A stretch of DNA of 60,738 nt from Cognaticolwellia aestuarii (GCF_002000025.1 NZ_MUZV01000018.1:1-60738), one strand, 5' to 3'. Shown: positions 1-9,723, numbered from the stretch's first letter. Program-made: numbers and translations. Notes: generated by a model not told the origin, from the letters alone.

Positions 1-2
1 AT

Positions 3-79
3 TGGCGGAGTGGACGGGACTCGAACCCGCGACCCCCGGCGTGACAGGCCGGTATTCTAACCAACTGAACTACCACTCC
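3..79 (-). tRNA. tRNA-Asp (GUC), copy 1
   Basis: The reverse complement folds as a 77-nt tRNA. It starts GGAGTGGTAG, has a GTTCGAGTC T-loop, encodes its own CCA end, and carries anticodon GTC in the loop CTGTCAC, so it decodes Asp codons. It is the last of three near-identical copies read leftward. Confidence 0.97.
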
Positions 80-130
80 ACACATCTTGCTTCTGCAAAT
101 TTTAAAAGGACTTACAACCTTTGAAACAAT

Positions 131-207
131 TGGCGGAGTGGACGGGACTCGAACCCGCGACCCCCGGCGTGACAGGCCGGTATTCTAACCAACTGAACTA
201 CCACTCC
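131..207 (-). tRNA. tRNA-Asp (GUC), copy 2
   Basis: A 77-nt tRNA-Asp with anticodon GTC and an encoded CCA end, identical in the mature part to its neighbours. It lies exactly 128 bp from copies 1 and 3, so the spacer was duplicated together with the gene. Confidence 0.97.
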
Positions 208-258
208 ACACATCTTGTTTCTGTAAATTTTAAAAGGACTTACAACCTTTTGATTAAT

Positions 259-335
259 TGGCGGAGTGGACGGGACTCGAACCCGCGACCCCCGGCGTGA
301 CAGGCCGGTATTCTAACCAACTGAACTACCACTCC
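259..335 (-). tRNA. tRNA-Asp (GUC), copy 3 (promoter-proximal)
   Basis: A 77-nt tRNA-Asp with anticodon GTC and an encoded CCA end. It is the first copy downstream of the promoter at 382-410. All three copies are probably processed from one transcript, since no terminator is visible in the spacers. Confidence 0.97.
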
Positions 336-381
336 ACACGTTAATCGTTGCCTTCAACACATCTCGTTGAATGCGGCGGGA

Positions 382-410
382 ATAATACGGTTAAGATTCG
401 ATGCCGTCAA
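382..410 (-). promoter_or_regulatory. sigma-70 promoter of the tRNA-Asp cluster
   Basis: On the minus strand TTGACG (410-405) and TATTAT (387-382) are separated by 17 bp. A GC-rich discriminator (CCCGCC) follows directly, as is typical of stable-RNA promoters under stringent control. The regulation is inferred from that discriminator. Confidence 0.8.
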
Positions 411-506
411 CCTGTTTTTTTCATTCACTTGCCTATATGTCTAATTGATGAACAATCCGGCGTTTTTAACAGCGAAAATGGCAAATAAAATTGCATGACA
501 CTACTT

Positions 507-1865
507 TTATTTACTTTTTTTACGACGCATCAAGACAAATATAAGTGCAGCAATCGTGATCACTAAGGTATTTCCGGCAATAATATACCACAAGGTCGCT
601 TGTTGCTTTTCAGCAATTTTTGTTTCTTGGGCCATTTTCTCTTGTAATAGCACTTCTTTTTGCTTCTCTGCTGCCATTTGTGCGTCTTCAATCGTTTGAG
701 CGCTACTTTGCCCAGACAATAATTTATTATCGCCATCAAGCGAAGGAACTAATGGCCCTCCTACTCGCTCAACATTAAAACTAAACTCAGGCACGGTTGC
801 CCTGAACTCTCTACCGTTAGTTGTTTCGCCAAATACACTTATCTTTACTCTATGCACCCCTGGCTCAGTATAAGCAATATCATAAGTGCGCTTTAAGCCT
901 TTACCTTCAAGTACAGAGAAAGACTCTACTTGTTTATCAGGAAATGTAACTTTACCTTGAATTAAGATACTGTCTGCATCAACAAAGCTATTATTGATGG
1001 TAAATGTAACAACATGGGCGCTATTTTCATCTTCGGTGGTTTCTACCGATATTGTGATAGGGTTTTTTCGCACAATAATCGGGGTTTGTCGAAGCTCTCT
1101 CGTTGCCATCGGCATTTTAATAAGGTAAACCGGCTCCCACTCACCTGGCGCAAAATCTAATTCAAACTCTCCGGTAAATAAGCTGTCATTCGCATGTTCA
1201 TCTAAATCTCTGCCGTCATCTCTAAAAGATGTGAGTTTAATCGGTTCAGCGCCAAAATTATAAAAGTCAGCATTATTGGTACTGAAAAAATCAACATCAA
1301 GTACTAACACATCATTAAACAAAGGATTATTAATAGCGATGTCGCCGTTAAATAAGCGCCCTTCCATTTTTAAAGTTTCACCTTGTAAAACAATTTCTGG
1401 TAATGGCGTTACTTCTAACCTGACTTCTGAAATTACCATGATTTTACTATTGGGTTGTACTTCGCCGATAACTTGCCATGGGCCAATCATCGGCGATTTA
1501 ATTTTAATCATGTCGTAAGTACGATCATCAAACCATTGCACTTTGTCTTTCGGTAAGTTGTTTATTTTAAGTTTTGAACCATCCGGACGCACGAGAATAA
1601 CGGGTTGAGTACCACTACGACGATAAAATAACATGGTTATTTCTTCAAGTTGCTCGTCAATACGAAAACGATTGTCAAAGTAAGGTATTTGATTGGTAAT
1701 ATTATCGCCAGCGTAATAATCAATCTCAGCTGGTGGTTGCTGAGCTTGAATATGCAAACTAAATAATAGTGTCGCAATGAAGCTAAATAATGGTGTGCAA
1801 AAGCGTGATTGATTTTTACATAGCGTAAGTTTTGTCGTTATTTTTAACGCTGTTATTTTTTCCAT
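507..1865 (-). CDS. TIGR03503-like membrane-anchored periplasmic protein
   Basis: This 452-residue protein has an N-terminal hydrophobic segment (about residues 24-40, ending in IQAQ) that looks like a signal sequence. A long extracytoplasmic region of beta-rich, Ig-like character follows. A charged coiled stretch (about 390-420) leads to a C-terminal membrane helix (about 425-445) ending in RRKKSK. The architecture matches the conserved marine-gammaproteobacterial family I remember as TIGR03503, whose function is unknown. Its ATG overlaps the end of dnaQ by 13 bp, so the two are probably translationally coupled. The family call is from memory, and no enzymatic motif is visible. Confidence 0.7.
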   Translation of the reverse strand: MEKITALKITTKLTLCKNQSRFCTPLFSFIATLLFSLHIQAQQPPAEIDYYAGDNITNQIPYFDNRFRIDEQLEEITMLFYRRSGTQPVILVRPDGSKLKINNLPKDKVQWFDDRTYDMIKIKSPMIGPWQVIGEVQPNSKIMVISEVRLEVTPLPEIVLQGETLKMEGRLFNGDIAINNPLFNDVLVLDVDFFSTNNADFYNFGAEPIKLTSFRDDGRDLDEHANDSLFTGEFELDFAPGEWEPVYLIKMPMATRELRQTPIIVRKNPITISVETTEDENSAHVVTFTINNSFVDADSILIQGKVTFPDKQVESFSVLEGKGLKRTYDIAYTEPGVHRVKISVFGETTNGREFRATVPEFSFNVERVGGPLVPSLDGDNKLLSGQSSAQTIEDAQMAAEKQKEVLLQEKMAQETKIAEKQQATLWYIIAGNTLVITIAALIFVLMRRKKSK

Positions 1866-2587
1866 AGCGGCTCAGCCCCTTTTTCGGCAACAATAGCTAA
1901 ACGATTCTCGTGTGCTATTAGTTCATCGGCTGTTGCAGCTAAAACCTTTAATTTAGGACGGTTTTTATCGACTCTACGTATGGCATTAGCATCTTCAGCT
2001 TGGCTGTCACCAGACTGTAAATTCAAAGTTGCCTGTTTACGAGTCATTTCAATGTAAACAAACGCCAATAACTGAGCATCTATTAAGGCACCATGATAGG
2101 TACGATCAATTAATTTATCGACTTTATAAAAGCGCGCTAAATAGTCTAAAGTTTTTGGTGAGCCAAATTCATCTTTTGCAACTTTCAAGGTATCGGTAAT
2201 GGTACAAATATCCTCAGTTTTTGGCAGGCCGGGGATCATCGAAAACTCATGGTCCATAAAGCCAACATCAAACTTAGCATTATGAATAACTAAACGTGCT
2301 CCTTTAATGAAATCAACAAACGCTTGACCAATTTGTTCAAATACCGGCTTATCATGCAAGAACTCATCGGTTAAACCATGAATATCAATAACCTCTTGGT
2401 CCATCACCATTTGCATACCATGAGCCATTGGTTTGATGTAAACATGATAGATTCGACCTGTAAGCTGTCGATTAATCATTTCTACACAACCAATTTCAAC
2501 AATACGATGCCCTTCTCGTGGGTTAATACCAGTAGTTTCTGTATCAAGTATGATCAGTCGCTCGTCTTGTCTGTTTTCTTCAATCAA
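1853..2587 (-). CDS. dnaQ: DNA polymerase III epsilon subunit (3'-5' proofreading exonuclease)
   Basis: This 244-residue protein is close to the usual length of DnaQ (about 243). The DEDDh exonuclease motifs are all present: ExoI DTETTG near residue 15, ExoII in HNAKFDVGF near 100, and ExoIII with the catalytic His and Asp in HGALIDAQ near 165. The protein proofreads in the Pol III core, bound to the alpha and theta subunits. A lysine-rich tail after residue 200 is the usual region for alpha binding. The gene is followed by an overlapping TIGR03503-like gene. No rnhA, often the neighbour of dnaQ, is seen next to it. Confidence 0.95.
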   Translation of the reverse strand: MIEENRQDERLIILDTETTGINPREGHRIVEIGCVEMINRQLTGRIYHVYIKPMAHGMQMVMDQEVIDIHGLTDEFLHDKPVFEQIGQAFVDFIKGARLVIHNAKFDVGFMDHEFSMIPGLPKTEDICTITDTLKVAKDEFGSPKTLDYLARFYKVDKLIDRTYHGALIDAQLLAFVYIEMTRKQATLNLQSGDSQAEDANAIRRVDKNRPKLKVLAATADELIAHENRLAIVAEKGAEPLWKK

Positions 2588-2621
2588 TTTTTAACCCTTT
2601 AATGTTCAATTTTGCTTTATC

Positions 2622-2633
2622 TATACGCGTATA
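2622..2633. promoter_or_regulatory. 12-bp palindrome upstream of dnaQ
   Basis: TATACGCGTATA is a perfect palindrome located about 35-46 bp before the dnaQ start and just after the DUF2919 stop. It could be an operator or a promoter element. Nothing else supports this. Confidence 0.3.
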
Positions 2634-2641
2634 CGCGAAAC

Positions 2642-3133
2642 TTATTTTTCAGGCAATGCTTCTGGAAACTCTGCAATGTTAATGGTAAATCTTTTGCTCG
2701 TTACTATATAGCTAACGGCAGCTATAACCAACGAGCAATGTACTAGCAACCACGTTATCGATTGTAAATGCCAAATAAAAGCACCCAACACCCCAATCAA
2801 TAAGTCAAATACTAGTGCAACAATGAGTAATATTTTACATTTTTTCCAACAAATACGTACCCAAGCTGATGCTGTTGGTCGTCGTAAACTTAAAATTAGA
2901 ACAATAAACAAGCCAATAACACCAGAAACTAAGTTTAAATAAAATAATGCTGTTTGCGGATAAATCCACTGAATAAAACCCACATGATCACGCATATTGG
3001 TCACTGACATAATCCAAATAATATAAGCGCGCAAAATAAACAGTAAGATAAAATAAATTCCAGGTGCTAATTTCAAGCAATCAAAATTATCAAAGTGTTT
3101 CGGTAGGTAATTAGCGTATGAGTTAGTCGACAT
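2642..3133 (-). CDS. DUF2919 (YfeZ-like) inner-membrane protein
   Basis: This 163-residue protein has about four hydrophobic segments (near residues 25-42, 62-82, 100-118 and 125-145). Its N-terminal pattern YLPKHFDNFDCLKL, followed by a membrane helix, fits the DUF2919 family of small inner-membrane proteins related to E. coli YfeZ. The function is unknown. It starts 6 bp after the stop of the upstream DUF599 gene, so the two form an operon of membrane proteins. Confidence 0.7.
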   Translation of the reverse strand: MSTNSYANYLPKHFDNFDCLKLAPGIYFILLFILRAYIIWIMSVTNMRDHVGFIQWIYPQTALFYLNLVSGVIGLFIVLILSLRRPTASAWVRICWKKCKILLIVALVFDLLIGVLGAFIWHLQSITWLLVHCSLVIAAVSYIVTSKRFTINIAEFPEALPEK

Positions 3134-3139
3134 AGGCTG

Positions 3140-3934
3140 TTATTTATCACTTGTTTGAGATGCGATGTTTGTTTCTGCTGTTAAGTTCGAATATTTTACA
3201 GCGCGTTCATGTTCTAAGTATTCTTGCCCTAAAGTAATCGCTCGTACCGCTTTAGAGTTAAATTCTCGACGATATAAGGTATAAACAACAAACAAACTGG
3301 CTAAAATAAACATCAGCGGATGAAAAAACCAGCATAGTGCCGCCATAGAAAAGTAATAAGATCGTAAGCCAAAATTATAAGAATGCGCGGCGCGGTCTTG
3401 CACTATTGCCATTTGCTCAGCATATTTTTGCAGGTTTTTATTTTGCCCTGTTCGATCAAATGGACAAGCGCCTATCATGACATTAACAAAGCCATATTGT
3501 CGCATTGACCAAGTAAATTGAAAAAACGCCATAACAAAAATAAGGGTCAGTAAACTTAATTTTACTTGGATCAAAGCGTGGTTAGGAAACTCTGTAAACG
3601 GAATTGAAGCAATCACTGATTCTAGGCGCTCAACTTGAGCAAACAAGGTTAAAACACCGGCTAAAATTAATAGTGTTGAAGAGGCAAAAAAGGTTATGTT
3701 GCGCTCTAAATTCGCCAATAGCGCGGCTTCTCCTACGCGCACATCACGGCTAATAACTTCATACATCCAGTGAATTCGATGTTGGTGTAAGCATCTAGCG
3801 ACACAATTCGTTGTTTTTGCTTTCTTACGTGCAAACTCGGTATAACCAAGCCAACAAACAATAAAACAGCTTAGCGCGATCACATCAAGTACAGAAAATG
3901 GCATAGTATTTATTAGGTCTTTCATAATTAACAA
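3140..3934 (-). CDS. DUF599 family membrane protein
   Basis: This 264-residue protein has hydrophobic segments near residues 15-30, 80-100, 120-140 and 195-225. It shows the family pattern of an N-terminal helix, then a WMYEVISRDVRVGEAALLANLERN stretch and a further helix in FFASSTLLILAGVLTLF. This matches DUF599, a widespread membrane family of unknown function. It is the first gene of a two-gene unit with the DUF2919 gene. The ATG at 3934 gives a short extension (MLIMKD), and the second ATG two codons further in is equally possible. Confidence 0.8.
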   Translation of the reverse strand: MLIMKDLINTMPFSVLDVIALSCFIVCWLGYTEFARKKAKTTNCVARCLHQHRIHWMYEVISRDVRVGEAALLANLERNITFFASSTLLILAGVLTLFAQVERLESVIASIPFTEFPNHALIQVKLSLLTLIFVMAFFQFTWSMRQYGFVNVMIGACPFDRTGQNKNLQKYAEQMAIVQDRAAHSYNFGLRSYYFSMAALCWFFHPLMFILASLFVVYTLYRREFNSKAVRAITLGQEYLEHERAVKYSNLTAETNIASQTSDK

Positions 3935-4204
3935 CGATAAAGTTATTATGCTCTAGAAAATTTTAACATTCGAGTGATTAATAGTGATATTTACTAATAA
4001 TGCAGATAAATGGCAGTCAGCCACACACTATAAAATGTCTATAGCTGGTACGAAAAACTGACTATTGATGATTTTTTGTTACAAAGTTAACAATATATTG
4101 CCATTTATTATCAAATTTGTAACAATTTGCAAAAAATAATTATCCTTACCGTAGAATAAGTTACGTTATAAACGGAATAAAATAATAACATTGGAGTGGT
4201 AAAT

Positions 4205-6523
4205 TTGAAGTTTAGTAATCGTGGCTTACCTGCACTCGCCACCGCACTTATGCTGTTTATAAACCCCAGTATTGCCCAAGATACTTCTATTAATTTAGCC
4301 CAATTGAATATCCCCCATGTTGAACTTGCACTTAACGTTGATGGAGAATTAAACGATGCGATATGGCAGCAAGCACTAGATATACCACTCAATATTGTTA
4401 ATAGCCCATGGAACAACAAACCTAGTCCTGTTTCAACCACGGCAAAAGTTGTTGAAAATGGCGACTTTCTCTACGTTGCTTTTATCGCACAAGATCCAAA
4501 CCCTGAATTAATTCAGGGATTTCTAGGCGATAGAGACACACGTTGGGGTGATGACTTAGTGGGTTTTAAATTAGATACCTACAATAATCGTCGCTTAAAT
4601 TACGAATTTTTTGTCAATCCTCACGGCGTACAGCACGACAGTATTGCCAATGAAATGACAGGAGATAGTGACTCTGCATGGGATGGTATTTGGGAGTCTG
4701 CTGGCAAAATAACCGATGCAGGCTATCAAGTTGAGATTGCTATTCCTTATCATATTCTAAATTTTGCTGACAATAATGATATTAAAACCTGGGCCATGGA
4801 GCTTATTCGTTTATATCCTCGTGATACTCGTCTTCGTATATCTCATATAGAGTTAGATCGTGATGACGCCTGCTGGTTGTGTCAAATTCCGGAAATAACC
4901 GGATTTAAAAATGCAAAAGCCAGCAAAAACATCATGCTAACCCCTACATTGGTGGCAAATAGAAATGAAAACAGATCGTTTTATGTTGATAGTGAAGGAA
5001 AAAATAAAGTCACAGACTGGGAAAGTGAGAACGACTTTGACGCGGGTTTAGATTTACGTTGGGGAATTAATGCCAATACATTGTTAAATGTAACCGTTAA
5101 CCCTGACTTTTCAAACGTTGAATCAGATGCCGGACAACTGAGTGTTAACAAAACATTCTCTTTATTTTATGATGAAAAACGGCAGTTTTTCGTGGAAAAT
5201 TCTGAGTATTTTTCCAGTAACTTTGACCTAGTTTATACTCGCAACATTGCTGATCCTGAATATGGCGCTAAGCTGACCGGTACGCGTGGCGATCATAGTT
5301 ATGGTGCCTTTATCACTAATGACACGCAAACCAATATCATATTGCCAGGCAATACCGGCTCAGCGCTAATTTCATTAACTGAACAAAGTGAATCAGGCGC
5401 CGTAAAATACCGTTATGATGTTAATGACAGTTTATCTGTAGGTGCCATAGGTACAATACGTAAAACTGATAACTATCATAACTTTGTCTCAGGTATTGAC
5501 TCAAAATATCGCTTCGATGATTCTAATACTTTTCAAGCACAAGTACTTTTTGCTGATACTCAAGACGCAGCAACCATGACGCTAAGTGGCATGGAAGAAA
5601 CATTCACCGATCAGGCCTTTAAGCTTGAATATCAACATGATTCTGAATATTGGCAAGTTGATGTTGAGCATCAAGAAATTGGTGAAAAGTTCCGTGCTGA
5701 CTTAGGTTTTATGCCTAGAGCGGATTATAAAAAGACTGAAGTCTCAGTTGACCGTTTACTGTATGGTGAACCTGAAAGCACTTGGCAAGAAATGCAATTT
5801 TCTGGTCAATGGCAAATTTTACATAATGAAAACAACGAACTGTTAGAGCGTTCTGTTTCAAGTAGCTTTGCAATTGATGGCCCTATGCTGTCAAAATTCG
5901 ATATTATGGTTGTTGCAGCTGACAAGGTAGGCTTACGTCATTACGAGCTAAACTCAAACTTACCCGTAGATAATAGTATTGACGGCAACACTCAACGTTT
6001 TCAAGAAAATCAAGCGGTTATCTACGGCTCAATACAACCTACAGCGCAACTATTAACTGAGGTTGAATTAACTTTAGGTGATAAAATTGATTACGTTAAT
6101 AATCGCCTAGGTGATTATATTGAACTGTATTCTTACCTTAGTTATAACGTTAATAAGCATTTAGAGTTCGAGTTTTCTCATACCTATAGTGATTTAAGTA
6201 CTGACAATACAAACGTTTTTACCGAAAATTTAACGGAATTGCGTGTTTCATATCAATTTAATATTAATAGCTACTTAAAATTTAACATTATCTACACAGA
6301 TATAGATTTCAACTTAGATAATAACCCAGGTATTGATAGAGAGTTCAGTTCAGCAAAAAATAATATTTTATCAACTCAACTTATTTATGCTTATAAAATC
6401 AATCCTCAAACCGTGTTTTACTTAGGTTATTCTGACAATAGTTACCAAGATGATCGATTAAAAAGTTTAGAGCGCGGCCAACGTACCGTTTACAGTAAAA
6501 TCAGTTATGCTTGGTTGCCATAA
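4205..6523 (+). CDS. CBM9-like / DUF5916 outer-membrane beta-barrel protein
   Basis: After a signal peptide ending in SIAQ, residues of about 25-230 form a carbohydrate-binding family 9-like domain (VDGELNDAIWQ, then YVAFIAQDPNP and WGDDLVGFKLDTYNNRR). The rest is rich in alternating aromatic and polar strands and ends in an aromatic barrel-like strand, as in DUF5916 proteins. I chose the TTG at 4205. GGAG at 4193-4196 lies 8 bp before it, whereas the GTG at 4196 would overlap that site. The likely role is outer-membrane binding or uptake of a polysaccharide or peptide, which is inferred. The gene stands alone and is followed by two strong hairpins. Confidence 0.8.
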   Translation: MKFSNRGLPALATALMLFINPSIAQDTSINLAQLNIPHVELALNVDGELNDAIWQQALDIPLNIVNSPWNNKPSPVSTTAKVVENGDFLYVAFIAQDPNPELIQGFLGDRDTRWGDDLVGFKLDTYNNRRLNYEFFVNPHGVQHDSIANEMTGDSDSAWDGIWESAGKITDAGYQVEIAIPYHILNFADNNDIKTWAMELIRLYPRDTRLRISHIELDRDDACWLCQIPEITGFKNAKASKNIMLTPTLVANRNENRSFYVDSEGKNKVTDWESENDFDAGLDLRWGINANTLLNVTVNPDFSNVESDAGQLSVNKTFSLFYDEKRQFFVENSEYFSSNFDLVYTRNIADPEYGAKLTGTRGDHSYGAFITNDTQTNIILPGNTGSALISLTEQSESGAVKYRYDVNDSLSVGAIGTIRKTDNYHNFVSGIDSKYRFDDSNTFQAQVLFADTQDAATMTLSGMEETFTDQAFKLEYQHDSEYWQVDVEHQEIGEKFRADLGFMPRADYKKTEVSVDRLLYGEPESTWQEMQFSGQWQILHNENNELLERSVSSSFAIDGPMLSKFDIMVVAADKVGLRHYELNSNLPVDNSIDGNTQRFQENQAVIYGSIQPTAQLLTEVELTLGDKIDYVNNRLGDYIELYSYLSYNVNKHLEFEFSHTYSDLSTDNTNVFTENLTELRVSYQFNINSYLKFNIIYTDIDFNLDNNPGIDREFSSAKNNILSTQLIYAYKINPQTVFYLGYSDNSYQDDRLKSLERGQRTVYSKISYAWLP

Positions 6524-6530
6524 TCAATAG

Positions 6531-6559
6531 TTTTATAGCACTAATTTAGTGCTATAAAA
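6531..6559. terminator. Perfect 13-bp stem-loop after the CBM9-like gene
   Basis: TTTTATAGCACTA pairs fully with TAGTGCTATAAAA across a 3-nt loop, 8 bp after the stop codon. The A/T ends would allow it to work in both directions. Confidence 0.75.
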
Positions 6560-6590
6560 TAGCAAACGCTTGCCTGTAAACCCTGCCGAT

Positions 6591-6623
6591 GGAATCAATA
6601 GTTAATTAACAACTATTGATTCC
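6591..6623. terminator. Second perfect 13-bp inverted repeat
   Basis: GGAATCAATAGTT and AACTATTGATTCC are perfectly complementary around a 7-nt spacer. It lacks a clear U-tract, so it may be a terminator of the convergent RDD gene, a protein-binding site or a small repeat element. Confidence 0.5.
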
Positions 6624-6729
6624 AACCAACCAAAGAAAGCAAAGCAAAACACAATCTACTACCAGTCACTTAACTCATACTGTGCTGTTTAATTTGTAGG
6701 GTTACGGGCTTATTTAGCGCCTATATTAC

Positions 6730-7986
6730 TCAACTTGCTTCATGATCATTAACCACAGTTGTGGCTGAAATTTTATCATGAATGGCTTGTCGGTTTGGAT
6801 CCCAATAAATCTGCGCAAAACCTAATAATCCAGTGGCAATACCTGCACCATAGCCACCATAACGTCCAAAACTATCCCAAATAGATAAAGGTGTACCATC
6901 TAACTGAATGACACGAATATGAAAGAGCCTTTTACCTGGCGTTTGACCGTGCCAAATAGCGGTAAACATTGTAAAGTAGAAAGCGGCCCAACCAAAGCCA
7001 ATACCGAGATCTTCAATCAAACCTTGCAGCCAAGCAAAGCCCTTATAAACAGCATCATTGCTTGAGTTATCAACACTGGTATTCACTTTACTTGTTTCAT
7101 CTTCTGCACCAGTACTTAAGGTAGTTGTATCTGCTAGGTTATCTTCTCTGTTTTGATCAATAGCGACGTTATTATTGCTAGCAGCAGTAAATTCAGTGTT
7201 TGCTGCAAGTGTTTGATTTTTTTGTTTGGCTTCAGTGCTGATGTACAACTGGCTTAGCGCTGTGTTTAATTTTTCAATATCTGAGCGACTTAAGCTTTCT
7301 CGCTCAGTAATATTTGTCACCAATAAAGTAATAAATTGCTCTGTTTGCTGAACTGACGGTGAGTGCTCAATATAAGCGAGTAATAAATCTGCAGTTAATT
7401 TTTGCCAACATGCATATTCATCGCATTCACTCTGCGCTATGGCAATACTTGCGGCAACTGACAACATGCCTTTTACAACCCCTTGCTCATCATTGTTTTC
7501 TCTATCAAGTGACGCGATTTCACGCGTGTCAGACTGTTGCCCTGCTTGTTCAACTTGCTTATTAAAATCGTCCATTTGGGAAAACATACTAGGTAAGGTT
7601 TCAAGTAACACAACAAAAACAATAAAAGCCCCAGTAAAACGAAGTAGTGTTTTTCTCAGTCCTGGCTTTTTGCCAAACTTAGCTGCACGCTTTTTACTAC
7701 CCAATTGAAATAATGTTATAGCAACTAAAATAGCAAGCAACTCACCGGGAGCGCCACTTAAAATTGCGACCAAACATAAATCGATTAATAATGCCGCGCC
7801 CCGACGCCAAGGTACAGCAAGTGCAATACCAAATAGTGACTGATCAATTTTAAATGCAAACGGGGTTAATATTTCACGAGTTTCTTCAGCAGATAATACC
7901 TGAGCTTCATTTTCTATGGGGGTAGCGTCCGTATTATTTGTTATTCCAGCTACTTTTTTATGATTTGCATTAGCATTATCGCTCAC
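6730..7986 (-). CDS. RDD family membrane protein with a long central insertion
   Basis: This 418-residue protein holds both halves of an RDD domain. The first is RRGAALLIDLCLVAILSG near residue 60, with the characteristic Arg and Asp. The second is TPGKRLFHIRVIQLDG plus WDPNRQAIHDKIS near 350-405. Between them lies a soluble, low-complexity region of about 200 residues rich in Asn, Asp, Thr and Gln, flanked by membrane helices. RDD proteins are small multi-pass membrane proteins of mostly unknown role. The insertion is much longer than usual. The gene is convergent with the CBM9-like gene and appears monocistronic. Confidence 0.85.
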   Translation of the reverse strand: MSDNANANHKKVAGITNNTDATPIENEAQVLSAEETREILTPFAFKIDQSLFGIALAVPWRRGAALLIDLCLVAILSGAPGELLAILVAITLFQLGSKKRAAKFGKKPGLRKTLLRFTGAFIVFVVLLETLPSMFSQMDDFNKQVEQAGQQSDTREIASLDRENNDEQGVVKGMLSVAASIAIAQSECDEYACWQKLTADLLLAYIEHSPSVQQTEQFITLLVTNITERESLSRSDIEKLNTALSQLYISTEAKQKNQTLAANTEFTAASNNNVAIDQNREDNLADTTTLSTGAEDETSKVNTSVDNSSNDAVYKGFAWLQGLIEDLGIGFGWAAFYFTMFTAIWHGQTPGKRLFHIRVIQLDGTPLSIWDSFGRYGGYGAGIATGLLGFAQIYWDPNRQAIHDKISATTVVNDHEAS

Positions 7987-8439
7987 TGTTGTTCCTTTAT
8001 CATAAATATAAATGCATCAAAGAATTTTGATAAACCTAACAATATCAATCATCTGCTAATACTTCAAACCTTTTGATTATACCTATCAGTATACTAAATA
8101 AAGCTCTGTTTCTGCAGCCTCCTGTATTGTCAGTGCCTTGATTTTTAATAACTTGGCAATTTAACTTTTACGGGCAGGAACTTTTTATTTTATTACCATT
8201 AACGCAACATCTATTCCTTTTTCGCATATAAGAGATCGAAATATCACTTCTTTTTTCGTCATAAAGCGTTAATCTAACTGCAAAGTGTTAGCTTAGCTGT
8301 GCTGTTCTTTCATTTAAGTCTCTGCTATAAAATGATAAGTCTGTACATTGCTCAACCCAAAGATCAACGGCTAATGCATGTAAATAATTAATACATCGGT
8401 ATGACACTCACGTTCAATACGATGAAACAGGATTAAAAA
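7987..8439. other. 453-bp intergenic region between divergent RDD gene and cysK
   Basis: No coding sequence is convincing here. TATAAA at 8336-8341 with a weak -35 17 bp upstream could be a cysK promoter, and AGGATT at about 8430 is the cysK ribosome binding site. No riboswitch-like structure was recognised. Confidence 0.4.
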
Positions 8440-9420
8440 ATGTCTACTATATTTGAAGATAACTCAACAGCAATTGGTAATACCCCTCTCGTTAAACTTA
8501 ACCGTATTGTTAGTGGTGAAAACACAGCTAATATCTACGCAAAAATAGAAGCACGTAACCCTAGCTTCAGTGTTAAGTGTCGTATTGGTGCTAACATGAT
8601 TTGGGATGCTGAGAAAAAAGGTCTACTGACTGCGGGTAAATCAATTGTTGAGCCAACCAGTGGTAATACGGGTATTGCTTTAGCATTTGTTGCTGCAGCA
8701 CGTGGCTATGAAATCACTTTAACCATGCCAAATACTATGAGTTTAGAGCGCAGAAAACTCTTGATCGCTTTAGGCGCAAAATTAGTATTAACCGATGGCG
8801 CGAAAGGCATGGGCGGTGCAATAGCAAAAGCACAAGAAATTAAAGATGCAGATCCAGAAAACGTAGTATTACTTGGTCAATTCGATAATCCTGCTAACCC
8901 TGAAATTCATGAAAAAACCACAGGCCCAGAAATTTGGCGAGACACTAAAGGCCATGTAGACTTCTTCGTTGCTGGTGTTGGTACCGGTGGTACCATTACA
9001 GGTACTAGTCGTTACCTTAAAAGTGTTGCTGAGCACACCATCACCTCAGTTGCCGTTGAGCCAACAGATTCTCCTGTGATCACGCAGGCAATGGCAGGTC
9101 AAGAGTTAAAACCAGGTCCTCATAAAATCCAAGGTATTGGTGCTGGCTTTATTCCTGGTAACTTAGACCTTTCTATTGTTGATGCTGTTGAACAAGTATC
9201 AAATGATGACTCTATGGCTATGGCACACCGCTTAATGAAAGAAGAAGGTATACTTGCTGGTATTTCATCAGGTGCTGCAGTTGTTGCCGCTAAACGTATC
9301 GCAGAAAGACCCGAAAATGCCGGTAAGAATATTGTCGTTATTCTTCCTAGCTCTGCAGAGCGTTACCTTTCAAGTGCTTTGTTTTCTGATTCATTTACCG
9401 ATGAAGAACTTGCACAATAG
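8440..9420 (+). CDS. cysK: Cysteine synthase A (O-acetylserine sulfhydrylase)
   Basis: This 326-residue PLP enzyme makes L-cysteine from O-acetylserine and sulfide in the cytoplasm. It shows the active-site lysine in SVKCRIG near residue 45, the substrate loop EPTSGNTGI near 73, the phosphate-binding [10 protein letters not shown] near 180, and SSGAAV near 285. The length is normal for CysK. The SVKCRIG form is typical of CysK rather than CysM. The gene is monocistronic and followed by a strong terminator. Confidence 0.96.
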   Translation: MSTIFEDNSTAIGNTPLVKLNRIVSGENTANIYAKIEARNPSFSVKCRIGANMIWDAEKKGLLTAGKSIVEPTSGNTGIALAFVAAARGYEITLTMPNTMSLERRKLLIALGAKLVLTDGAKGMGGAIAKAQEIKDADPENVVLLGQFDNPANPEIHEKTTGPEIWRDTKGHVDFFVAGVGTGGTITGTSRYLKSVAEHTITSVAVEPTDSPVITQAMAGQELKPGPHKIQGIGAGFIPGNLDLSIVDAVEQVSNDDSMAMAHRLMKEEGILAGISSGAAVVAAKRIAERPENAGKNIVVILPSSAERYLSSALFSDSFTDEELAQ

Positions 9421-9723
9421 TTGACAAAAGAAGATAAATACTGAGCTAGCAATTATGTTAGCTCGACGATAAAAGGCATGACTCACGCCAAGGGTTATGC
9501 CTTTTTTGTCACTAACGCCTCCTTCATTCCCCTATGTTTAACCTCCAGCCAAAAACCTTGAAACCCAAAAAAAGCTTATAAAACAGCTAGGTTAGAGCCA
9601 TCTCACCTTGGTCAGTATTTAAAAATAGCATTATAAATCACCTTCAATCATAGTCAGGCTCTAGTATTGCCCATAACGTTTGAGGTAACATGAGATTAAC
9701 TTCACATACTTAACTATTAGCAT
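9421..9723. other. Intergenic region after cysK
   Basis: It contains a small stem (GAGCTA/TAGCTC at 9443-9464) and then the main cysK terminator. The remaining 200 bp are AT-rich and show no ORF or RNA that I recognise. Confidence 0.5.
9471..9507 (+). terminator. Rho-independent terminator of cysK
   Basis: AAAAGGCAT pairs with ATGCCTTTT across a 17-nt loop and is followed by a T-run, 50 bp after the cysK stop codon. Confidence 0.8.

Larger units (their letters stand above)
3..340 (-). repeat. 128-bp tandem repeat carrying tRNA-Asp
   Basis: The tRNA starts are spaced 128 bp apart (3, 131, 259). The spacers are nearly identical, sharing stretches such as TTTTAAAAGGACTTACAACC. This shows unit-length tandem duplication of gene plus spacer. 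The window begins inside the array, so further copies may lie to the left. Confidence 0.9.

Noticed and set aside
6660-6695. Motif CTCATACTGTGCTGTTTAAT, also seen near 31843
   Set aside because: Two short matches, not enough to define a repeat or a site.
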